From Bremia lactucae (lineage: Eukaryota; Oomycota; Peronosporomycetes; Peronosporales; Peronosporaceae), in NCBI RefSeq assembly GCF_004359215.1, contig NC_090610.1, forward strand, positions 10,173,903 through 10,190,660: a stretch of 16,758 nt of DNA. The letters are read 5' to 3'. The stretch's first letter is position 1; every line of letters begins with the position of its first letter. Under the pieces are notes generated by a model, which was given only the letters and a program-made list of their open reading frames with translations, had not been told where the DNA came from and ran no database searches. The translations under genes and the position numbers were made by a program. Positions 1-7,289 of this stretch are shown piece by piece.

Positions 1-452
1 TGGAACATTGACGTGTCGCTGCATATGCTGCCTTTGTTGGCATAGAATAACATTGAAATTGATTCTCTCTTTGACGACATTGACGTTCATTTGACGATTA
101 CCCGTGCGCGTTTTGAAGACATGTGCGGAAACCACTTCTGTAAGACAATGTAGCCACTAGTGGAGGAGCTCCGCGGTTCCAAGCTCTCGAAGAGTCGGGT
201 GGTGAAGTCGTCTTGGTCGGTGGATCATCTCGTATTCTCAAGGTGCAGCAATTGTTGTCAGGCTTTTGAAACGGCAAAAAGCCCAACGAGTCGATCAAAC
301 CTGACGAGGCTTAAATGCGGTGTAATTTCCCAGGCTGCGTTACTAGCCACAACTCGTCTGGGAAGCTCAAGACATGCCCCAATTGAAGCACCCCTCTCTT
401 GCTTTGTTTAGAGACGACCGGAGGTGTCATCCCAGCGCTTATTCACTCTTAA

Positions 453-2377
453 CGCAACGGTAAAAATAAAGACGCCGCAGACGCACTCGAGGAACACTGA
501 CAACGAAACAACAAACCCCGAGTGTTGATACAAGTGTTTTGAAGGTGAGCGTACCACGACTCGCAACAATAGCTTTTTGAGCAAATTTGACGTGAACGGT
601 ATTCCTTCCATGCCAGCCGTGTCATACATATTGACGTGATTCTTGACAGTAATGCGGATGTCATCTTGAACGCGTTAGCGATGGAGAAATTGACGAGCAC
701 ATAGAACAAGATGACCATTATGGATGAACCAGAGTTATTTTCCAGGCAGATATTAGTCAGAAAGTGTCTAAGGTGAAGAAGTTCGATTTGGATTTGGAGG
801 ATAATGCGAAAGAAATTGTGGCTGAGGCGGAGGAATTCGAGCCGGAGGATGAGGCGATAAAAATTCATATAGATACCAAAAAATCATTGAAGAATTGAAT
901 TTGTATTACCTTCGTAACATGACAATGCGGAGTCGCAACGGTCTCAACCAAAACGCTGCACACGCACTCGACGTACACTTACAACGAAACAACAATACCC
1001 GAGTGTTGATACAAGTGTTTTCAAGGTGAACGTAGCACGACTCACGAAAATAGCTTATTGAGCAAATTTGACCTGGACGGTATTCCTTCCATGCCAGCCG
1101 TGTCATACATATTGACGTGATTCTTGATATTAAAGCGGATGGCATTTTGAACGAGTTAGCGATGGAGAAACTGACGAGCACAGAGAACAAGATGACCATT
1201 ACGGATGAACCAGAGCTATTTTTCCAGGCAGATATTAGTCGGGAAGTGTCTGAGGTGAAGTAGTTCAATTTGGATTTGGAGGATAATGCGAAAGGAACTT
1301 TTGCTGAGGCGGTGGAATTCGAGCCGGTGGATGAGGCGATAAAAATTCATATAGATACCAAAAAATCATTGAAGAATTGAATTTGTATAACCTTCGTAAC
1401 ATGACAATGCCGAGTCGCAACGGTCTCAACCAAAACGCCGCACACGCACTCGACGTACACTTACAACGAAACAACAATACCCGAGTGTTGATACAAGTGT
1501 TTTCAAGGTGAACGTAGCACGACTCACGAAAATAGCTTATTGAGCAAATTTGACCTGGACAATATTCCTTCCATGCCAGCCGTGTCATACATATTGACGT
1601 GATTCTTGATATTAATGCGGATGGCATCTTGAACGCGTTAGCGATGGAGAAATTGACGAGCACAGAGAACAAGATGACCATTATGAATGAACCAGAGCTA
1701 TTTTTCAAGGCAGATATTAGTCGGAAAGTGTCTGGGGTGAAGTAGTTCGATTTGGATTTGGAGGATAATGCGAAAGAAACTGTGCCTGAGGCGGAGGAAT
1801 TCGAGCCGGAGGATGAGGCGATAAAAATTCATATAGGTACCAAAAAACTATTGAAGAATTGAATTTGTATAACCTTCGTAACATGACAATGCCGAGTCGC
1901 AACGGTCTCAACCAAAACGCCGCACACGCACTCGACTGACAACGAAACAACATACCCCGAGTGTTGATACAAGTGTTTTCAAGGTGAACGTATCACGACT
2001 CACGAAAATAGCTTATTGAGCAATTTGACCTGGACGGTATTCCTTCCATGCCAGCCGTGTCATACATATTGACGTGATTCTTGATATTAATGCGGATGGC
2101 ATTTTGAACGAGTTAGCGATGGAGAAACTGACGAGCACAGAGAACAAGATGACCATTATTGTAGGCGGGCACGTCGTAATGCGGCCACGCTCTACTTAGC
2201 ACACACCCTAGCTGAGGTGAAGTAGTTTGATTTGGTTTTGGAGGATTATGCGAAAGAAACTTTTGCTGAGGCGGAGCAGTTCGAGCCGGAGGATGAGGCG
2301 ATAAAAATTCATATAGATACCAAAAAATCATTGAAGAATTGAATTTGTATAACCTTCGTAACATGCCAATGCCGAGT
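453..2377 (+). repeat. HSP70-derived tandem array 1, four units of about 481 bp
   Basis: Units begin at CGCAACGG at 453, 934, 1416 and 1898; spacings are 481, 482 and 482 bp, and the last ends near 2377. Each unit spans the HSP70 stretch from the loop after GGV..LIPRN to the first lid helix (NLRNMTMPS-like). The first unit is an A type (AAG AAG before TTCGAT near 780). The second and third are B types (AAG TAG there). The last, which leads into the single-copy tail, is a C type (CATGCCAATGCC near 2365). All carry the two-base AT expansion in CATACATATTGACG that breaks the frame. Confidence 0.92.
2160..2212 (-). mobile_element. 53-bp fragment of a gypsy LTR end, reversed
   Basis: This stretch replaces about 48 bp of the normal HSP70 unit (from after GACCATTAT to before TGAGGTGAAG). 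Its reverse complement matches the last 53 or so bases of the LTR that ends at 14612, with only a few differences and one single-base gap. It begins exactly at the LTR terminal TGTAGG, which independently marks that LTR boundary. No flanking target duplication is visible, so it looks like filler DNA or the remnant of a deleted insertion rather than a clean transposition product. Confidence 0.85.
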
Positions 2378-2651
2378 AGCTCAAATTAGATTTTGAAAGG
2401 ATGACAAGAAGGCTTTTGATGACAAGGTTACGGAGACGATCAATTGGATTGATGAGGTCTGCCAAGAAGGAAGAGTTCGAGAGCAAGCAGTAAGATCTTG
2501 AAGGTATTGCTAACGCTATTAATCAGAGAACGTTTGCCGTTGCCAATACAATTCTTCAGAAAATGTACATTACTGCTGCCGCTGGCGGAAATTAGCTTGG
2601 TGCTGCTGGATTCCTCTCCTCAGATTGATAGAATTGCCGGCACCTAAGTGA

Positions 2652-2862
2652 TAAATATGTAAGACTGCTGGAAGCATCATCATAATGTGCTCTCCGAAAG
2701 TGCCATACAAAAGAAAGCTTTTGGACAACTCTTTTGTTCTCGATAACAACTTCTTTTTGTTAGCAAATGTTTCATATCCCAAATACAAAATGAAGGCTAT
2801 CTACACGTATATCTAACGGCGATCATGCAAACTGTGACAGTAATTAAGTACAACATTTTTCA
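2652..2862. other. Convergent spacer between HSP70 tail and CRN 3' end
   Basis: About 210 bp lie between the last recognisable HSP70 sequence and the CRN stop codon. The same spacer recurs at 5801-6012, 11130-11340 and 14033-14243 and, in part, at 5299-5400. It would hold the CRN 3' untranslated region on the minus strand. I see no canonical AATAAA signal on the minus strand and no open reading frame of note. Confidence 0.6.
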
Positions 2863-4053
2863 CTAAATACTTGGCGACATACTCGGAGATTCAGACGGCG
2901 TAAATTTGAACAGACCAGTAAATGGTAATGCATTCAATTGATACTGATGAGTCATTCTTGAACCATCCAATATACCACCAATATATCCCACCAGCACCCC
3001 CCCCCTTCGGTACACACGACCGAACCTTCAGAGAAACAAGGAGCTGACAAAAATGAGACCGTCATTTGAAATTTGATCCCAGCAGTGAGGTAAGCTGGCA
3101 TCATTGCGTGAATGTGAGTAGAAGTTGAATCTTGGAGAGCAGCAGGAAATCCGAACACGTAAACATTCATTCTGTCGACGTATGCCAAGGATACCTCACA
3201 TCGAATCAGATTGTTGGAGCGTGGCGCGACAATTTAAAAATTGCCAAATCAAACGAACTATACCAGCAGGCGTCACTGTCGAGACAAAATCGTTGGACTT
3301 CGACTAGCTTTTGAGATTTCTGTTCGAGCTGCTCCACCAAAACTTGAGGCTTGTCAATTCCAGCAGCTGCTTTTTTCGCTGCCAGCCTTGGTGATTTTCG
3401 ACGGGTTTCGCCACGCTTCCTTTTCCTACCATTTTCTTTCAACTTCGGATTCGCTCTCAGAAGCCATTTGATGTTAGTCTTAAAATCAGCACTTAAGTAA
3501 TCAGTGAATGAGTCATCGACCCAAAGATGCAAGTTCGTCACCAGATACAAGTGAGTCTGCGTTCGATCGAGAATTATCCCTGTTCCAGATACATTTTTAG
3601 ATGAAACACGAACCACTGTTCTCCACATTTCTTCTTGAATTTTTGGATCCATAGGGGGCAAGTTTTTAATGCTCCACGCAATATCCTCCTCAAGCGGGTT
3701 CGGAAGTACGACTAGGACGTGAACAGGTGTCTTTTTGGCTTTGACAAGCTCTTTCGTAACTTTAAAGCACACTTCTTCGTCAGACAAGCCAACAATATTG
3801 AGTGGCGCTCCCGCAGCGTCCAGCGCTTCAAAGCCACTGATATCCACGACACCGCTGTGCACTTCAAATTCCGTAATCCACGGACCGCGTGGAAGAGCTT
3901 CAGCTCATTCGCGTCACACGTAATTTTGTTCGTATTCTCCTTCTTGATCTCGTTCTTTAGATCATCAATCGTGTCGCTTACATCCACTCGCACAGAAAAC
4001 GCGGACTTTGCGGCCTTTGCGGCATTTACGATCGCACAGAACAGCTTAACCAT
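2863..4053 (-). pseudogene. CRN: CRN (Crinkler) effector pseudogene, copy 1
   Basis: Same gene as the intact copy at 6013-7221, broken at least three times. It starts with MVKLFCAIV at 4053. A 19-bp deletion at 3889/3890 removes the GKKDEGRGP part of the LxLFLAK-like motif and shifts the frame. The rest of the header, the HVLVVLP junction, the candidate protease His (TNLHLW) and the basic stretch read on at 3206-3862. A one-T deletion near 3233 shifts the frame again just after FDLAIFK. The serine region (APCFSEGSVV) lies in the frame 2952-3188. A C9 tract at 2997-3005 (C6 in the intact copy) then throws off the C-terminus. A short peptide could start at 4053, but no functional effector is expected. 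Confidence 0.9.
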
Positions 4054-4121
4054 TATATCAAGAGTCGAAGAATTCGTTAATGAGATTGAAAATGAAGAAA
4101 TGGTAAAATGGTATTTATAAT
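4054..4121 (-). promoter_or_regulatory. CRN copy 1 upstream region with TATA-like box
   Basis: Only about 70 bp separate the CRN start codon from the head of the HSP70 fragment on the other strand. On the minus strand it has TATAAAT (plus 4113-4119) about 60 bp before the ATG and a CTTCATTTTCAATCT stretch loosely like the oomycete initiator GCTCATTYYNCAWTTT with one base missing. A at -3 and G at +4 give a good start context. Promoter activity is inference. Confidence 0.3.
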
Positions 4122-5298
4122 AAGAAAATGCGAGACATTCTTCACCGTTTTCTTAGTATAAGCTTGATGAATTTATCACGTTCAATCATCGCAGCGTCAG
4201 TACGATGTGTACTGACTCGCAACTCCAGGCTATTAAGGATGCCGGTGTCATTGCTGGTACCAACGTCTTGCGTGTTATCAGCGATCCCGCGAGCCCTGTT
4301 ATTGCGTACATCGTGGACTAGAAATGGAGGGAATGAAATATTTGATCTTCGATCTTAGCGATGGAACATTGACGTGTCGCTGCATATGCTGCCTTTGTTG
4401 GCATAGAATAAATTGAATTTGATTCGCTCTTTGACGACATTGACGTTCATTTGACAATTACCCGTGCGCGTTTCGAAGACATGTGCGGAAACTACTTCTG
4501 TAAGACAATGTAGTCACTAGTGGAGGTGCTCCGCGGTTCCAAGCTCTCGAAGAGTCGGGTGGTGAAGTCGTCTGACCGGTGGTGTCATCCCAGCGTTTAT
4601 TCACTCGTAACGCAACGGTCTCAACCAAAACGCCGCAGACGCACTCGACGTACACTGACAACGAAACGACAACCCCCGAGTGTTGATACAAGTGTTTTCA
4701 AGGTGAACGTATCACGACTCACGAAAATAGCTTATTGAGCAAATTTGACCTGGACGGTATTCCTTCCATGCCAGCCGTGTCATATATATTGACGTGATTC
4801 CTGATATTAATGCGGAAGGCATCTTGAACGCGTTAGCGATGGAGAAATTGACGAGCACAGAGAACAAGATGACCATTATGAATGAACCAGAGCTATTTTT
4901 CCAGGCAGATATTTGTCGGAAAGTGTCTGGGGTGAAGTAGTTCGATTTGGATTTGGAGGATAATGCGAAAGAAATTCTTGCTGAGGGGAGGAATTCGAGC
5001 CGGAGGATGAGGCGATAAAAAATTATATAGATACCAAAAAGTCATTGAAGAATTGAATTTGTATAACCTTCGTAACATGACAATGCCGAGTCGCAACGGT
5101 CTCAACCAAAATGCCGCAGACGCACTCGACGTACACTGACAACGAAACAACATACCCGGAGTGTTGACACAAGTGTTTTCAAGGTGAACGTATCACGACT
5201 CACGAAAACAGCTTATTGAGCAAATTTGACCTGGACTGTATTCCTTCCATGCCAGCCGTGTCATACATATTGACGTGATTCCTGATATTAATGCGGAT
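4122..5298 (+). pseudogene. HSP70: HSP70 pseudogene, copy 2a (3' truncated)
   Basis: Homology begins with a KMRDI-like helix at about 4125, then DSQLQAIKDAGVIAGTNVLRV at 4214-4276 and the IAYIVD end of that block, which are unmistakable HSP70 nucleotide-binding-domain sequence. An LIFDL/GTFDVSL-like block follows at about 4340-4390, then a jump to IEIDSLF. Compared with copy 1, about 190 bp are missing at about 4573 (from GGSxRI to just before ETTGG), so the gene enters the repeat unit directly. Translation meets stops at 4319 and after. At 5296-5298 the sequence leaves HSP70 inside its second repeat unit and joins the CRN 3' flank through a GAT microhomology. Confidence 0.88.
4611..5298 (+). 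repeat. HSP70-derived tandem array 2, 1.4 units
   Basis: Unit starts are at 4611 and 5092 (spacing 481 bp), and the second unit is cut at 5298. Both are derivative units: TCTCAACC follows CGCAACGG, and the diagnostic TAG codon is present near 4937. There is no A-type founder unit here, unlike arrays 1 and 3. Either the founder unit was removed together with the upstream 190-bp segment, or the array recombined with another. Confidence 0.88.
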
Positions 5299-5400
5299 AA
5301 CAACTTCTATTTGTTAGCAAATGTATCATACCCCAAATACAAAATGAAGGCTATCTGCGATCATGCAAACTGTGACAGTAATTAAGTACAACATTTTCCA
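5299..5400. other. CRN 3' flank joined to broken HSP70
   Basis: This stretch matches the distal part of the convergent spacer (GATAACAACTTC onward) found left of the other CRN copies. It lacks about 17 bp (the ACACGTATATCTAACGG part) that the other copies have. It shows that copy 2a was followed by a CRN gene before a later deletion. Confidence 0.75.
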
Positions 5401-5635
5401 CTAAATACTTGGCGACATACTTGGAGATTCAGACGGCGTAAATTTGAACAGACCAGTAAATGGTAATGCATTCAACTGATACTGATGAGTCATTCTTGAA
5501 CCATCCAATATACCACCAATATATCCTACCAGCACCCCCCCCCCCTTCGGTACACACGACCGAACCTTCAGAGAACAAGGAGCTAACAAAAATGAGATCG
5601 TCAGTTGGTATTCGATCCCAACAGTGAGGTAAGCT
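5401..5635 (-). pseudogene. CRN: CRN C-terminal fragment (copy 2a)
   Basis: The last 78 or so codons of a CRN gene, ending at the same stop (TAG, 5401-5403) as the intact copy. It retains the GVLVGYIGGILDGSRM-like end of the protease-like domain and the serine-rich C-terminus. A one-base loss in the GAGAAACAAGG region and a C11 tract at 5535-5545 disturb the frame around the candidate serine. At 5634-5635 it joins an HSP70 tail through a two-base CT overlap. The N-terminal CRN part and most of one HSP70 copy were therefore deleted together. Confidence 0.88.
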
Positions 5636-5800
5636 TGAAGGTATTGCCGACCCGATTATTTAAATCGTTCCCGGCTGCCAATATGATTCTACAGAAAAAT
5701 GTACATTACTGCTGCCGATGGCGGAGGTTTGCCTGGTGGTAAACTCCTTGCTGGATTCTTCAAGGTCCCTAGATTAACAGAATTGCCGGCACCAAAGTGA
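5634..5800 (+). pseudogene. HSP70: HSP70 C-terminal tail fragment (copy 2b)
   Basis: It starts in the LEGIADPII-like lid sequence (HSP70 LEGVCNPII) and runs through the Gly-rich tail (DGGGLPGGKLLAGF-like) to a GTKV sequence that may be the remains of the GPxVEEVD end. This tail variant is shared with copy 3 (near 11040-11110) and differs from the shorter variant in copies 1 and 4. Everything upstream was lost at the junction with the CRN fragment. Confidence 0.85.
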
Positions 5801-6012
5801 TAAATATGTAAGACTGTCTGGGAGCATTATGATAATGTGCTTTCCGAAAGCGCCAAACAAAAGAAAGTTATTGGACAACTTTTTTGTTCTCGATAACAAC
5901 TTCTTTTTGTTAGCAAATGTATCATATTCCAAACACAAAATGAAGGCTATCTACACGTATATCTAACGGCAATCATGCAAACTGTGACAGTAATTAAGTA
6001 CAACATTTTCCA

Positions 6013-7221
6013 CTAAATACTTGGCGACATACTTGGAGATTCAGACGGCGTAAATTTGAACAGACTAGTAAATGGTAATGCATTCAATTGATACTGCCGA
6101 GTCATTCTTGAACCATCCAATATACCACCAATATATCCCACCAGCACCCCCCTTTCGGTACACACGACCGAACCTTCAGAGAAACAAGGAGCTGACAAAA
6201 ATGAAACCGTCAGTTGATATTCGATCCCAACAGTGAGGTAAGCTGGCATCATTGCGTGGGTGTGAGTAGAAGTTGAATCTTGGAGAGCAGCAGGAAATCC
6301 GAACACGTAAACATTCATTCTTCTGACGTATGGCAAGGATACCTCACATCGAATCAGATTGTTGGAGCGTTGCGCGACAATTTTAAAAATTGCCAAATCA
6401 AACGAACTATACCAGCAGGCGTCACTGTCGAGACTAAATCGTTGGACTTCGACTAGCTTTTGAGATTTCTGTTCGAGCTGCTCCACCAAAACTTGAGGCT
6501 TGTCAATTCCAGCTGCTGCTTTTTTCGCTGCCAGCCTTGGTGATTTTCGACGGGTTTCGCCACGCTTCCTTTTCCTACCACTTTCTTTCAACTTCGGATT
6601 CGCTCTCAGAAGCCATTTGATGTTAGTCTTAAAATCAGCACTTAAGTAATCAGTGAATGTGTCATCGACCCAAAGATGCAAGTTCGTCACCATATACAAG
6701 TGAGTCTGCGTTCGATCGAGAATTATCGCTGTTCCAGATACATTTTTAGATGAAATGCGAACCACTGTTCTCCACATTTCTTCTTGAATTTGTGGATCCA
6801 TAGGGGGCAAGTTTTTAATGCTCCACGCAACATCCTCCTCAAGCGGGTTCGGAAGTACGACTAGGACGTGAACAGGTGTCTTTTTGGCTTTGACAAGCTC
6901 TTTCGTAACTTTAAAACACACTTCTTCGTCAGACAAGCCAACAATATTGAGTGGCGCTCCCGCAGCGTCCAGCGCTTCAAAGCCACTGATATCCACGACA
7001 CCGCTGTGCACTTCAAATTCCGTAATCCACGGACCGCGGCCCTCGTCTTTCTTCCCGTGGAAGAGCTGCAGCTCATTCGCGTCACACGTGATTTTGTTCG
7101 TATTCTCCTTCTTGATCTCGTTCTTTAGATCATCAATCGTGTCGCTTGCATCCACCCGCACAGAAAACGCGGACTTTGCGGCCTTTGCGGCATTTACGAT
7201 CGCACAGAACAGCTTAACCAT
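6013..7221 (-). CDS. CRN: Crinkler effector with trypsin-like protease-like C-terminal domain
   Basis: The only intact gene of the array, 402 codons. Residues 1-124 form a Crinkler header: MVKLFCAIVNAAK start, a ubiquitin-like pattern, LQLFHGKKDEGRGPW at 51-65 in place of LxLFLAKxxGxW, and HVLVVLP at 118-124, the known CRN header/effector boundary. No classical signal peptide is evident, as is usual for CRNs. I read residues 148-375 as an S1/HtrA-like fold: WRTVVRISSKNVSGTAIIL (strand and GxG-like turn), YMVTNLHLW with His182, SSFDLAIFKI with Asp275, NVYVFGFP at 303-310, and SAPCFSEGSVV with Ser348 before GVLVGYIGG. A Lys/Arg-rich stretch (215-234) between His and Asp looks like a nuclear localisation signal, followed by a helical Gln/Glu/Lys segment (242-260). 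CRN effectors usually act in the host nucleus (family knowledge). Protease activity is inference, because the residues around Ser348 are not GDSGGP-like. Confidence 0.85.
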   Translation of the reverse strand: MVKLFCAIVNAAKAAKSAFSVRVDASDTIDDLKNEIKKENTNKITCDANELQLFHGKKDEGRGPWITEFEVHSGVVDISGFEALDAAGAPLNIVGLSDEEVCFKVTKELVKAKKTPVHVLVVLPNPLEEDVAWSIKNLPPMDPQIQEEMWRTVVRISSKNVSGTAIILDRTQTHLYMVTNLHLWVDDTFTDYLSADFKTNIKWLLRANPKLKESGRKRKRGETRRKSPRLAAKKAAAGIDKPQVLVEQLEQKSQKLVEVQRFSLDSDACWYSSFDLAIFKIVAQRSNNLIRCEVSLPYVRRMNVYVFGFPAALQDSTSTHTHAMMPAYLTVGIEYQLTVSFLSAPCFSEGSVVCTERGVLVGYIGGILDGSRMTRQYQLNALPFTSLFKFTPSESPSMSPSI

Positions 7222-7289
7222 TATGTCAAGGGTCGAAGAATTCGTTTATGAGATTAAAAATGAAGAAATGGTAAAATGGTATTTATAAT
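7222..7289 (-). promoter_or_regulatory. CRN copy 2 upstream region with TATA-like box
   Basis: Upstream region of the intact CRN. The minus strand carries TATAAAT (plus 7281-7287) 60 bp before the ATG. The start context is ATAATGG, with A at -3 and G at +4. The HSP70 fragment of the next unit begins immediately beyond, so any further promoter elements would lie inside HSP70-derived DNA. Function is inferred only. Confidence 0.3.

Larger units (their letters stand above)
1..2651 (+). pseudogene. HSP70: HSP70 pseudogene, copy 1 (left-truncated by window)
   Basis: Decayed cytosolic-type HSP70 chaperone gene. Translation in shifting frames gives recognisable blocks in HSP70 order: GTFDVSL-like sequence at the left edge, [20 protein letters not shown] (about 55-115), the VEELRGSKLSKS helix (160-200), VVLVGGSSRILKVQQLLSGF (about 205-270), NGKKPNESIKPDEA, LETTGGVIPALI, then the substrate-binding beta domain, which is amplified (453-2377), and the lid helices and Gly-rich tail (2380-2640). 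About 70 codons of the nucleotide-binding domain are missing between the SLHML-like block and IEIDSLF. In-frame stops (for example a TAG replacing a Glu codon near 150) and frameshifts occur throughout, so no chaperone can be made. It converges on the CRN pseudogene to its right. Whether it is still transcribed cannot be judged. Confidence 0.9.

Noticed and set aside
906..1953. Series of minus-strand open frames over the HSP70 arrays (also at 449-868, 2113-2364, 4893-5153, 8402-9000, 9047-9460, 9700-10422), all giving the same LRPLRLGIVMLRRLYKFNSS-type peptide
   Set aside because: They are antisense shadows of the repeated HSP70 unit. The same peptide recurs because the DNA repeats, and it shows no recognisable domain.
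2160..2212. An independent transposon insertion with target-site duplication
   Set aside because: No direct repeat flanks it and it replaces rather than adds HSP70 sequence, so I treat it as filler or a remnant.
453..2377. Possible CRISPR array because of regular spacing
   Set aside because: Units are about 480 bp, contiguous without unique spacers, and clearly coding-derived. The window is eukaryotic.
3719..4358. Plus-strand frames opposite CRN and at 4128-4358, 6868-7526, 12166-12824
   Set aside because: Those overlapping CRN are antisense shadows. Those starting at 4128, 7296 and 12594 are out-of-frame readings of the HSP70 pseudogene head.
4054..4360. A shared bidirectional promoter for CRN and HSP70
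   Set aside because: The HSP70 fragment starts mid-domain with no 5' end or promoter of its own, so the closeness is a duplication by-product. Only a CRN-side TATA-like box is listed.
6013..7221. RXLR-type effector or secreted protein with an N-terminal signal peptide
   Set aside because: No RxLR/dEER motif is present. The N-terminus (MVKLFCAIVNAAKAAKSAF) matches the Crinkler header rather than a clear cleavable signal peptide.
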